Origin: an uncultured Actinoplanes sp.
GTDB lineage: Bacteria; Actinomycetota; Actinomycetes; Mycobacteriales; Micromonosporaceae
Assembly (NCBI GenBank): GCA_934667465.1
Contig: CAKUMG010000304.1
Span: forward strand, 1 to 6,855
Direction: 5' to 3'
Length of the DNA: 6,855 nt
Program-made: the position numbers and the translations under genes
Shown here: positions 1-6,854 of the stretch, piece after piece
Position numbering within the stretch: position 1 is the first letter of the stretch
Layout of the letters: every line of letters starts with the position of its first letter
The notes under the pieces: model-generated
What the model was told of the DNA's origin: nothing
Databases searched by the model: none
The model's input: the letters and a program-made list of their open reading frames with translations, nothing else

Positions 1-1
1 G

Positions 2-1672
2 GTCTGGCACCGCGCCCAGGCCGGCGTCGGCCCCGACGACGACGTCGCCACGGAGCTCGAGGTCTGCGCCGTCCGCGCCCAGGCCCGCGGGGGCGTGGCG
101 GCCACGGCCGCGTTCCTCGAGCGCTCCGCGACGCTGACGCTGGACCCCGCCCTCCGCGTCCGGCGCACCGTCGATGCCGCGCAGGCCCACCTCGGCGCGG
201 GGGCGACCGAGGCGGCCGGCGACCTGCTCAGGACGCTCGACCTCGCGGAACTCGACGAGCACCTGCGTGCCCGGGTGCTCTCGCTGCGGGGCAGGATCGC
301 GTTCACCCGCCACGACGACGGTTCCGGGCCGAGACTGATGATCCGCGCCGCGCAGGAGCTGGCGGGCCCGGACCCCGCCGGTTCCCGCGACGCGTTCCTG
401 GACGCCCTGGAGATGAGCCTGGCGGTGGGCCGGGCCGGCGGGGTCATCGACGACATTCTGACCGCGGCACGGTCCGCGCCCCCGTTCCCCACCTCGCCCG
501 ATCTGCTCAGTGCGCTGATCGCGCTGAGGACCCGGGGGTACGGCGCCGCGGCCCCGTTGCTCCGCGGCGCTCTCTACGGCCGGGGCCGATCGCTGTGGAC
601 CCGCCACCCGGCGCTCGCGACCATGGTGGCCGTCGAGCTGTGGGATCCGGACACGTTCACCGCCATCGCGCAATGGCTGGTCAAGGTGGGACGCCAGTCG
701 GGTTCCCCGCTCCTGCTGAGGCTGGGCCTGGCCCAGACCGCCATCGACGCCATCCTGACCGGCGACCTCGGGCAAGCGCTCGCCGCGACGGCGGAGGAGG
801 CGGCGGTGGCCGATGCGACCCGTGCCGCTCCGCTGCTCTACCACCGGATGCAGCTGGCCGCCCTGCGCGGCCGGCGGCACGAGGCGGAGCAGATCGTCCG
901 CGCGGCCGCCCTCGCGCCGAACGCGGGCAGGGTCACCAGCCTCGACACGGCGACGGCCGTCCTGCACAACGGGCTCGCCGACTATCCGGCCGCCCTGCAG
1001 GCGGCGCGCCGTGCCACGGAGCACAACGACCTCTTCCTCTCCACGGCCGCCCTGCCCGAGCTGATCGAGGCCGCGGTGCGCTGCCACGAGCCGGCCGTCG
1101 CGGCGCGGGCGCTCGAGCAGCTGACCGATCGCACCACACGCACCGGGACCACGCCGGGCCGGGGAGTCGCCGCCTGTGCCCGCGGGTTGGTGACCGGCGC
1201 CGAGGAGTCCTACCGGGAGGCCGTCGACCTGCTCACCGAGGGGCGGCTGACGATCCATCTGGGGCGCGCCCACCTGCTGTACGGCGAGTGGCTCCGGCGC
1301 CGGGGCCGGCGGCGGGACAGCCGCGACCGGTTGCGCACGGCTCACGACCTGCTGACCGGGTGCGGAGCGGACGGCTTCGCCCGGCGCGCCGCCGCGGAAC
1401 TGCGGGCCACCGGCGTCCACCTGGCACCGGGTTCTCCCCGTACGCACGATGCGCTCACGATGCAGGAGGCCGCCGTCGCCCGGCTCGCGGCCGAGGGCGC
1501 CACCTCGCGGGAGGTCGCCGTCCGGCTGTTCATCAGCAAGCGCACGGTCGACGCGCACCTGCGCACCGTTTTCCGCAAGCTGGGTCTCACCTCGCGCAGA
1601 CAGCTGAGGGACCACCCCGGCCTGCTCGGCCGGGACGGCCCGGCACCGCCTCAGCCGAGGACGTCCCGGTAG
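2..1672 (+). CDS. LuxR-family (LAL type) transcriptional regulator, C-terminal part; 5' end outside window
   Basis: The reading frame is open from base 2 to the TAG at 1670-1672, giving 556 visible residues. A GTG at 95 could be taken as a start, but the codons before it (reading VWHRAQ and on) align with residues 353 onward of the paralogue at 1651-4338, so the true start is outside the window. About 350 residues with the expected Walker-type ATPase are therefore not seen. Visible are a long Ala/Leu/Arg-rich helical region like the TPR-like solenoid of MalT/LAL regulators, then a C-terminal LuxR helix-turn-helix at about 1454-1606 (LTMQE..., LFISKRTVDAHLR, FRKLGLTSRRQL). The protein should be a cytoplasmic DNA-binding regulator; its ligand and targets are unknown. 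Compared with the paralogue it has about a dozen extra C-terminal residues ending PQPRTSR, and these run across the end of the convergent gene. No terminator lies between the two. Confidence 0.9.
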   Translation, partial: VWHRAQAGVGPDDDVATELEVCAVRAQARGGVAATAAFLERSATLTLDPALRVRRTVDAAQAHLGAGATEAAGDLLRTLDLAELDEHLRARVLSLRGRIAFTRHDDGSGPRLMIRAAQELAGPDPAGSRDAFLDALEMSLAVGRAGGVIDDILTAARSAPPFPTSPDLLSALIALRTRGYGAAAPLLRGALYGRGRSLWTRHPALATMVAVELWDPDTFTAIAQWLVKVGRQSGSPLLLRLGLAQTAIDAILTGDLGQALAATAEEAAVADATRAAPLLYHRMQLAALRGRRHEAEQIVRAAALAPNAGRVTSLDTATAVLHNGLADYPAALQAARRATEHNDLFLSTAALPELIEAAVRCHEPAVAARALEQLTDRTTRTGTTPGRGVAACARGLVTGAEESYREAVDLLTEGRLTIHLGRAHLLYGEWLRRRGRRRDSRDRLRTAHDLLTGCGADGFARRAAAELRATGVHLAPGSPRTHDALTMQEAAVARLAAEGATSREVAVRLFISKRTVDAHLRTVFRKLGLTSRRQLRDHPGLLGRDGPAPPQPRTSR

Positions 1673-1755
1673 CCGGCGAGCTGGCGTCGTGACGTCACGC
1701 CGAGCTTGCGGAAGATGGAGCGCAGGTGCGCGTCGACGGTGCGCTTGCTGATGAA
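1529..1755. repeat. Imperfect inverted repeat made by the two convergent HTH-coding regions
   Basis: Bases 1529-1564 on the plus strand match the reverse complement of 1720-1755 at 35 of 36 positions; the one mismatch is 1546 against 1738. The space between the arms is 155 bp. The core is TTCATCAGCAAGCGCAC, one mismatch, then GTCGACGCGCACCTGCGC. Weaker similarity continues outward through both genes. The repeat exists because the paralogous genes face each other, and it encodes the same residues (FISKRTVDAHLR) on both strands. Confidence 0.95.
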
Positions 1756-4338
1756 GAGCTGGGTCGCCACCTCCTGGGAGGTGGCGCCGGCCGTCACCGC
1801 ACGGGTCACCGCCAGCTCCTGCATCGTGAGGGCGTCGAGAGGATGCGCGGTGGCGGCACCGACCTGGTCGCCGAGCGCCGTCAGGGCACCCGCGGCACGC
1901 CGGGCGAAGCCCTGCGCACCCGCGGCGGTGAGCAGTTCATGCGCCGTACGCAGCTGTCCCCGGGCCTCCCGTCTGCGGCCGGCGCCGCGCAACCACTCCC
2001 CGTAGAGCAGGTGCGCCCGGCCCCGGTAGGGGAGCATCGGACCTTCCGCGAGGCGTTCGACGGCCTCCCGGTAGTGCTCTTCACCGCCGGTGACCAGCCC
2101 GCGCATGGCAGCCGCCACGCCCAGGCCGAAGGCGCTCCCGCTCATCCGGGTGCTGTCCGTCAGCGCGCCCAGCGCCCGGGCCGCGACACCGGGCCGGCCG
2201 CTGCGCACCGCCGCCTCCACGAGTTCCGGCAGGACGGGCCCGGCCAGGAAGATGTCGTCGTCCGCGATCGCCCGCTGCGCCGTGGCGAGCGCGGCAGCGT
2301 GGTCGCCGAGCCCGTTGTGGAGGATGGCCAGGTCCCAGAGCACGAGGACGTTGTCGCCGGGGTGGCCGCGGGTGGCGGCGTCCTCGATCAGGGCGAGGGC
2401 CTCGTCACGCCGCCCGCGGAGGGCGGCGAGATAGAGCCGGTGATGGAACAGATGCCCGGTACGGCCCGCGTCGGTGACCGCCTCCTGTTCGGCGGTGACG
2501 GCGAGGGCGCGCGGGATGTCACCGGTCATGACGGCGCCGACCGCCTGCTGGGCCAGCCCGAAGCTCAGCAGCGCCGGCGCGCCCGAGCTGCGGCCCGCCT
2601 CGACCAGCGACTCGACGACGGTGGTGTAGAGCCCGGGATCCCAGAGCTCGATGGCGATCGTCACGGCCAGCGCGGGCCGCCGCGCCCACAGCGCCTCCCC
2701 GCCGCGGCGCAGCACGTCGCGCGCCATCGGCCCGGCTGCGGGGTAGTCCTTGGCCGCGAGCGTGAGCAGGGCCTCGAGCAGGTCGGGCGCGGCCGCGGCG
2801 GGTGCGGCCGACCGCGCCGCGGCGAGCACCTCCGCGACGGCGTCGTCGGCGTGACCGAGGGCGAGGCCCATCTCGAGGGCATCGACGAAGACCTCGCGGG
2901 CCCGCGCCGGGTCCACCGCCGCCAGGCGTTGTGCGGCGGACACCGTCAGCCTCGGGCCGGCCAGGCCGTCCGGGCCGGCGAACGCGACCCGCCCGCGCAG
3001 GAGGTCGGCCCGGATCCGCTGCGACTCGTCCAGCGCCATGCCCTCGGTCGTGGCCAGCAGCCGGGCCGCGGTCTCGATCGTGCCCGCCTCGACATGGACC
3101 GCGGCGGCCGACAGCGTCCGCTCGATCCGGCGCTCGCCGTCCAGGCTCAGGGCCGTCGCATGCTCCAGGAACGCGGCCGCGGCCGCCACGCCGCCGCGGG
3201 CCCGCGCCCGGCAGGCGGAGCGCTCCAGGTCGGCGGCGATCTCGTCGTCCGGGACCGGGGTGGCCTGGGCACGGTGCCAGGCCCGCCGGTCCGGCGCCCT
3301 GACCGGGTCGGTGGCCTCCGCCAGGGCCCAGTGCGCCGCGTGCCGCTCCTCCGCCCGGCCGGCCCGGTAGACCGCCGACCGGGCGAGCGGGTGACAGAAC
3401 CGGACCCGTGTCCCGAACTCGGCCAGCCCGGTCGCGGCCGCCTCCGCACTCGACGCGTGCAGGTCGATCCCGAGCAGGGCAGCCGCCCGCCAGAGCAGGC
3501 CCGGGTCACCCGTCGGATCGGCGCTCGCCGCGATCAGGAGGAGCCGCGCCGCCGCGGACAGCCCGGTGAGCCTGCTTCCGTACCCGCGCTCCACCCGGGT
3601 CGGCACGGGGGAGGTCCCGGGCGGGGCGAAGCCACCGGCCCGGGGCAGCTCCAGCAACGCCAGCGGATTCCCCCGGGCCTCGGTGACCAGCCGGTCGCGG
3701 ACCTGGTCGTCCAGCGGGACGGGGCTGCGGGTCTCCAGCAGGAGACCGGACTCCTCGGCGCTCAGCCCCCGCAGGTCGAGCCCCTCCAGCTCGTCGAGCC
3801 CGCCCGGCGCGTACGGCGTCCGCGCCGCGAACACCACCGCGATCGCGTCGGTGGCGACGCGGCGGGCCAGGAACAACATCGCCGTGGACGACGCGCTGTC
3901 GAGCCACTGGGCATCGTCGACGAGGCACACCAGCGGTCGTTCCTGAGCCGCGGACGCGGCGAGCCCGAGGACCGCGAGGCCCACCTGGAACGGATCGGGC
4001 ACCCCGCGCACCAGCCCGAAGGCCACCTCCAGCGCCTCGCGGTGGCGCCTCGGCAGCTCGGGCAACCGGTCCAGCAGGGGCAGGCACAGCTGGTGCAGGG
4101 CCGAGTACGGGAGCTCCTGCTCGAACTCCGACCCGGACGCCCGGATCACCTGGAGGCCCGGGTCCGCTTCCCGCACGTGGTTCAGCAGGGCGCTCTTGCC
4201 GATACCGGCCTCACCCCGCAGCACCAGGGAGCCGCCACGGCCCGAGCGCGCACCGGCCGTCAGGTCGTCCAGCCGCCGCCGGACGTCGTCCCTCCCGACG
4301 AGGGCGGGGTGCGACGTCCGCACGGCGACGTCCGTCAC
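1651..4338 (-). CDS. LuxR-family ATP-binding (LAL/MalT-like) transcriptional regulator, complete
   Basis: This 895-residue protein has the usual LAL length and order. After VGRDDVRRRL comes Walker A, GEAGIGKS, at residues 42-49 (bases 4192-4215), then Walker B, LVCLVDDAQWLD, near 136-147, and the family motif GNPLALLELP near 223-232. A long helical TPR-like middle follows, with a LuxR HTH at residues 837-887 (bases 1678-1830) containing LFISKRTVDAHLR. There is no receiver domain, so it is not a two-component regulator. LAL proteins are ATP-dependent activators, often of secondary metabolism or sugar-use genes; the target here is unknown. The GTG start at 4338 overlaps the stop of the upstream oxidoreductase gene as GTGA, with a GGGA element 6 nt upstream, so translation is probably coupled. 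A second in-frame GTG at codon 6 is a less likely start. It shares homology along its C-terminal 540 residues with the convergent gene at 2-1672 and overlaps it by 22 bp. Confidence 0.93.
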   Translation of the reverse strand: MTDVAVRTSHPALVGRDDVRRRLDDLTAGARSGRGGSLVLRGEAGIGKSALLNHVREADPGLQVIRASGSEFEQELPYSALHQLCLPLLDRLPELPRRHREALEVAFGLVRGVPDPFQVGLAVLGLAASAAQERPLVCLVDDAQWLDSASSTAMLFLARRVATDAIAVVFAARTPYAPGGLDELEGLDLRGLSAEESGLLLETRSPVPLDDQVRDRLVTEARGNPLALLELPRAGGFAPPGTSPVPTRVERGYGSRLTGLSAAARLLLIAASADPTGDPGLLWRAAALLGIDLHASSAEAAATGLAEFGTRVRFCHPLARSAVYRAGRAEERHAAHWALAEATDPVRAPDRRAWHRAQATPVPDDEIAADLERSACRARARGGVAAAAAFLEHATALSLDGERRIERTLSAAAVHVEAGTIETAARLLATTEGMALDESQRIRADLLRGRVAFAGPDGLAGPRLTVSAAQRLAAVDPARAREVFVDALEMGLALGHADDAVAEVLAAARSAAPAAAAPDLLEALLTLAAKDYPAAGPMARDVLRRGGEALWARRPALAVTIAIELWDPGLYTTVVESLVEAGRSSGAPALLSFGLAQQAVGAVMTGDIPRALAVTAEQEAVTDAGRTGHLFHHRLYLAALRGRRDEALALIEDAATRGHPGDNVLVLWDLAILHNGLGDHAAALATAQRAIADDDIFLAGPVLPELVEAAVRSGRPGVAARALGALTDSTRMSGSAFGLGVAAAMRGLVTGGEEHYREAVERLAEGPMLPYRGRAHLLYGEWLRGAGRRREARGQLRTAHELLTAAGAQGFARRAAGALTALGDQVGAATAHPLDALTMQELAVTRAVTAGATSQEVATQLFISKRTVDAHLRSIFRKLGVTSRRQLAGYRDVLG
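1765..1786. repeat. Short perfect inverted repeat (10-bp arms, 2-bp centre)
   Basis: CGCCACCTCC (1765-1774) is followed by TG and then GGAGGTGGCG (1777-1786), a perfect inverted repeat. It lies in the HTH-coding part of the minus-strand regulator, about 95 bp past the stop of the plus-strand gene, where a transcript running out of that gene would fold a strong GC hairpin. There is no T-run after it, so it is not a classical terminator, and coding constraint alone may explain it. Confidence 0.6.
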
Positions 4339-6854
4339 GGCGATGTCCCGGGGAGCGCGGGTTCCATGAGGTCCTCGAGGTGGATCGGCAGGCTGCGGAT
4401 GCGGCGCCCGGTCGCATGGCTGACCGCGTTCGCCACGGCGGGGGCGAGCCCGACCAGGCTGATCTCGCCCGCGCCCTTCACCCCGCTCGGCGTGCTCGCG
4501 TCGGGGCCGCCGACGAAGACGACGTCGATGTCGGGCACGTCGGCGTTGGTCGGTATCACGTAGTCGGCGAAGGTGGCGTTGGCGACCCGGCCGGTGCCCG
4601 GGTCGGCCGCCACCTCCTCGAAGAGGGCGGCGCCGATGCCACCGACCGTGCCGCCGATGATCTGGCTGCGGGCGAGCCGGGGGTTCAGGACCCGGCCGAT
4701 GTCGTTGACCGACACGACCCGGGTGACCCGCACCCGCGCGAGCAGCGGGTCGATGCGCACCTCGACGAACCGGGCCCCGAAGCCGCCGGCCCGCGCCATG
4801 CCGAGCTCGGTGTCCGGCGCCGCCGCCGTCTGGCCCTCGGCGGACAGTTCCATCAGCCCGTGACGCTCCAGCAGCTCGGCGTAGCTCAGGCCCGCCGACG
4901 GTTTGCCGGCGCGGTGCACCCCGCCGTCGCGCATCACGAGGTCGGCACGCGTGGCACCGTGCAGGGGCGATCCGGGATCGCCGGCGGACAGGGCGGCGAC
5001 CCGGTCCAGGAGGTTGCCGGCCGCCGCGCCCAGGGCGTGTGCCAGCGAGACCGCCAGGGCCGAGCCCCCGGACTGGGCCGACGGGGGCATCTCCGTGTCA
5101 CCCAGCTCGGCGCTCACCCGGTCCAGCGGCAGCCCGAGCAGGTCCGCGCCGAGCTGGGCCATCACGGTGTAGGTGCCCGTGCCGATGTCGGTGGCCGCCG
5201 CCCGCAGCGACGCCGTGCCGTCGGCGTTGATCGTGATGCGGGCGCTGGTGGGCAGTTCGTACCCGGTGTAGAAACCGGCCGCCATGCCCCAGCCGACGAG
5301 CAGGTCACCGTCGCGCATCGACCCCGGCCGGGGGTCGCGCCGCGCCCACCCGAACCGCTGCGCGCCGACCCGCAGGCACTCCTCGAAGGCGCTGCTGGAC
5401 CAGGGCAGCCCCGACCCGGGATCGACCGCCGACAGGTTGCGCAGCCGCAGCTCGACCGGGTCCAGGCCCAGCCGCCCGGCCAGTTCGTCCATCGCCACCT
5501 CGACGGCGAAGCTGCCCTCGTGCTCGCCCGGCCCGCGCATCGCGGCAGGATACCGGCGGTGCAGCAGCACCATGCGCTCGGTCGTCGTCACGTTCGGGCA
5601 CGCGTACACCTTCGGCGTCGCCACGGTGATCATCGCCATCGGGGGCCGTTCGACGGCGCCCGGGACGAGCGCGTGGTGCTCGATGGACACCAGCGCGCCG
5701 TCGTGGGTGGCACCGAGGCGTACCGTCTGCTCGGTGGGTGGCCGGTGCCCCACCTGCGTGAACATCTGCGGACGGGTCAGCATCAGCTTCACCGGGCGCT
5801 GCAGCACCCGGGCGGCCGCCACCGCGATCACCTTGTAGTGCCAGGTGATCAGGCCCGCGCCGAAGCCGCCGCCGAGGAAGGGCACGCGCACCCGGACCCC
5901 GCCGAGCGGGACGCCGAACATGGTGGCGAGCGACGACCGCACCAGGCTCGGCCACTGCGTGGAGTCCCAGACGTCGAGCCGGTCACCGTCCCACGCCGCC
6001 ACGGCACCCATCAGGCCGAGCGGGTTGTTCGCGTTCTCGGCGGTGGTGTAGCGCTGCTCCACCCGTACGGCCGCCGTGGCCCAGCCCTCGGCGGCGTGGC
6101 CGCGTGTGGTGTCCGGCGCGTGCGGGATCGGCTGCCGCGTGCCCGCGGCGGGGTCCTGCCGGGGCGGCTCCTCCGCGTACGTGATGCTGAGCCGGCGCGC
6201 CGCCTCGGTGGCCTGCTGCGGGGTCTCGGCGACGACCACCGCGACCGGCTGCCCGTGGAACAGCACCCGGTCGTCCACCCGCTCGTCGCCCTCCGGCTCC
6301 AGCACCGAGGTCCGGCGGGCGGTCATCGACCAGACGAGCAGGTCCGTGTCGCCCTCCTGGCCCTCGGACGGGCCGGTGAGCATATTCACGAACGACCAGT
6401 CCGTCACGAGCCGGCGGTCCCGGTAGCGGGCCCACTCCTCCTCGCTCGGCGAGGTGCGCGAGACGGTGGTCCCCCGGAACGACGGCAGCCGCGACAACCC
6501 GGAGACCGCGCACCGGGCGAACGGCACGTGCGGCCCCGTCGAGCCGGCCCGCAGCCCGGCGTCGATGCCCGCACCCCGGCCGGACAGATAGAGGCGTACG
6601 GCCACCGAGTCGGCGAGCACGTCGTCGGAGCTGATCGCGCCGGAACCCTGCAGACCCGGGTGCTCCGACATGATCCGCGCGACCGAGCTGGCCATGGTGT
6701 CGAAGTCACGGCTGAGCGTGCGCCGGAGCCAGCTGCGCTCCTCGTCCAGCGTGCGCTTCGCCGGCAGCAGCGCCGAGGCGGCCGCCGCCGGGACCGGCTG
6801 CACCCGGACCAGCGGCCCACTCTGCTGCGCGCCGGTCTGCTGCTGCAGCCCGGC
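4335..6854 (-). CDS. Xanthine dehydrogenase/aldehyde oxidase-family molybdopterin-binding subunit with a foreign N-terminal domain; 5' end outside window
   Basis: Residues are numbered from the GTG at 6803. That GTG is not clearly the real start, because the frame stays open for 17 more codons (reading AGLQQQTGAQQSG...) to the edge. From residue 177 on it is a molybdenum-cofactor large subunit of the YagR/PaoC/CoxL superfamily: DDRVLFHGQPVAVVVAET (177-194, end of the a/b hammerhead), FLGGGFGAG (309-317), the AMRGPGEHEG loop (421-430), DIGTGTYTVMAQ (539-550) and GVKGAGE (774-780), whose Glu780 matches the family's catalytic glutamate. Such subunits hydroxylate aldehydes or N-heterocycles and work with 2Fe-2S and FAD subunits, neither of which is in the window. 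Residues 1-176 do not match a hammerhead; they are annotated separately. With its N-terminal hammerhead part missing, activity is uncertain, though the catalytic motifs are intact. The stop overlaps the start of the LAL regulator gene. Confidence 0.88.
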   Translation of the reverse strand, partial: AGLQQQTGAQQSGPLVRVQPVPAAAASALLPAKRTLDEERSWLRRTLSRDFDTMASSVARIMSEHPGLQGSGAISSDDVLADSVAVRLYLSGRGAGIDAGLRAGSTGPHVPFARCAVSGLSRLPSFRGTTVSRTSPSEEEWARYRDRRLVTDWSFVNMLTGPSEGQEGDTDLLVWSMTARRTSVLEPEGDERVDDRVLFHGQPVAVVVAETPQQATEAARRLSITYAEEPPRQDPAAGTRQPIPHAPDTTRGHAAEGWATAAVRVEQRYTTAENANNPLGLMGAVAAWDGDRLDVWDSTQWPSLVRSSLATMFGVPLGGVRVRVPFLGGGFGAGLITWHYKVIAVAAARVLQRPVKLMLTRPQMFTQVGHRPPTEQTVRLGATHDGALVSIEHHALVPGAVERPPMAMITVATPKVYACPNVTTTERMVLLHRRYPAAMRGPGEHEGSFAVEVAMDELAGRLGLDPVELRLRNLSAVDPGSGLPWSSSAFEECLRVGAQRFGWARRDPRPGSMRDGDLLVGWGMAAGFYTGYELPTSARITINADGTASLRAAATDIGTGTYTVMAQLGADLLGLPLDRVSAELGDTEMPPSAQSGGSALAVSLAHALGAAAGNLLDRVAALSAGDPGSPLHGATRADLVMRDGGVHRAGKPSAGLSYAELLERHGLMELSAEGQTAAAPDTELGMARAGGFGARFVEVRIDPLLARVRVTRVVSVNDIGRVLNPRLARSQIIGGTVGGIGAALFEEVAADPGTGRVANATFADYVIPTNADVPDIDVVFVGGPDASTPSGVKGAGEISLVGLAPAVANAVSHATGRRIRSLPIHLEDLMEPALPGTSP
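4338..6275 (-). other. Molybdopterin-binding (xanthine dehydrogenase large subunit) portion of the fused gene
   Basis: This is residues 177-822 of the gene at 4335-6854. It holds the last third of the hammerhead and both halves of the Mo-cofactor domain, ending normally (GRRIRSLPIHLEDLM near the C-terminus). Complete family members of this type run to roughly 700-780 residues, so about 90 N-terminal residues are missing, including the usual DGR-x-KVTG-x-ARY start. At the substrate-pocket stretch the protein reads ENANNPLGLMGA, where many relatives have an HHNPME/HNPMG type motif, a variation that may alter substrate range. The frame has no internal stop or frameshift. Confidence 0.85.
4345..4348 (-). 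promoter_or_regulatory. Weak Shine-Dalgarno (GGGA) for the LAL regulator
   Basis: The minus strand reads GGGACATCGCC before the GTG start, putting GGGA 6 nt upstream. The site lies inside the end of the oxidoreductase gene. With the 4-bp GTGA stop/start overlap at 4335-4338, it supports the GTG at 4338 as start and coupled translation. No separate promoter is visible for the regulator. Confidence 0.55.
6276..6755 (-). other. ADP-ribosyltransferase-like domain fused to the oxidoreductase (tentative)
   Basis: This covers about residues 17-176 of the gene at 4335-6854. The layout is a helical start (LDEERSWLRRTL), a YLSGRG segment, then CAVSGLSRLPSFRGTTVSR (98-116), LVTDWSFVNML (132-142) and LLVWSMTARRTSVL (155-168), followed by VDDRVLF. 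The order 'Cys-x-x-SGL-x-RLP-x-x-RG', then a Thr/Ser strand, then 'WS-x-x-xRRT', then a strand before an expected LPGT-like segment, recalls ART-fold domains in large actinobacterial proteins with R-S-E active sites. Arg110 and Ser137 could be the first two positions. The third, glutamate-bearing motif is not evident: the sequence passes into the molybdoenzyme there, so the ART fold may be incomplete. This family call is from memory of motifs, not from a search. What is firmer is that this stretch is not a hammerhead domain. Confidence 0.45.
6756..6854 (-). other. Gln/Pro/Ala-rich linker at the edge of the fused gene
   Basis: Reading towards the left on the minus strand, the open frame encodes QQQTGAQQSG, then PVPAAAASALLPA, before the helical start of the ART-like domain. 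Low-complexity Gln/Pro/Ala stretches like this usually join domains inside longer proteins. It suggests that more protein lies to the right of the window and that the GTG at 6803 is internal. Confidence 0.5.

Noticed and set aside
95..97. GTG at 95 as the start of the plus-strand regulator
   Set aside because: The codons before it stay open and align with the paralogue, so the gene begins outside the window.
595..1692. A 365-codon frame overlapping the plus-strand regulator
   Set aside because: Arg/Gly/Ala/Pro-rich shadow in another frame of a gene with clear homology.
1688..1699. Perfect 12-bp palindrome CGTGACGTCACG, a possible operator
   Set aside because: It lies in codons of the conserved GVTSRR part of the HTH, at the 3' end of a gene and far from any start. 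Coding constraint explains it as well, and there is no second copy that I can see.
1726..4563. A 945-codon open frame on the plus strand, opposite the minus-strand regulator and the end of the oxidoreductase gene
   Set aside because: Its product is a low-complexity Arg/Gly/Pro/Gln-rich string with no recognisable domain. Long antisense frames are common in very GC-rich DNA, and the minus-strand genes here have clear domains.
6693..6695. ATG at codon 37 as the true start of the molybdoenzyme gene
   Set aside because: It would cut the first helix of the N-terminal domain and still leave that foreign domain in place; no clear Shine-Dalgarno supports it.
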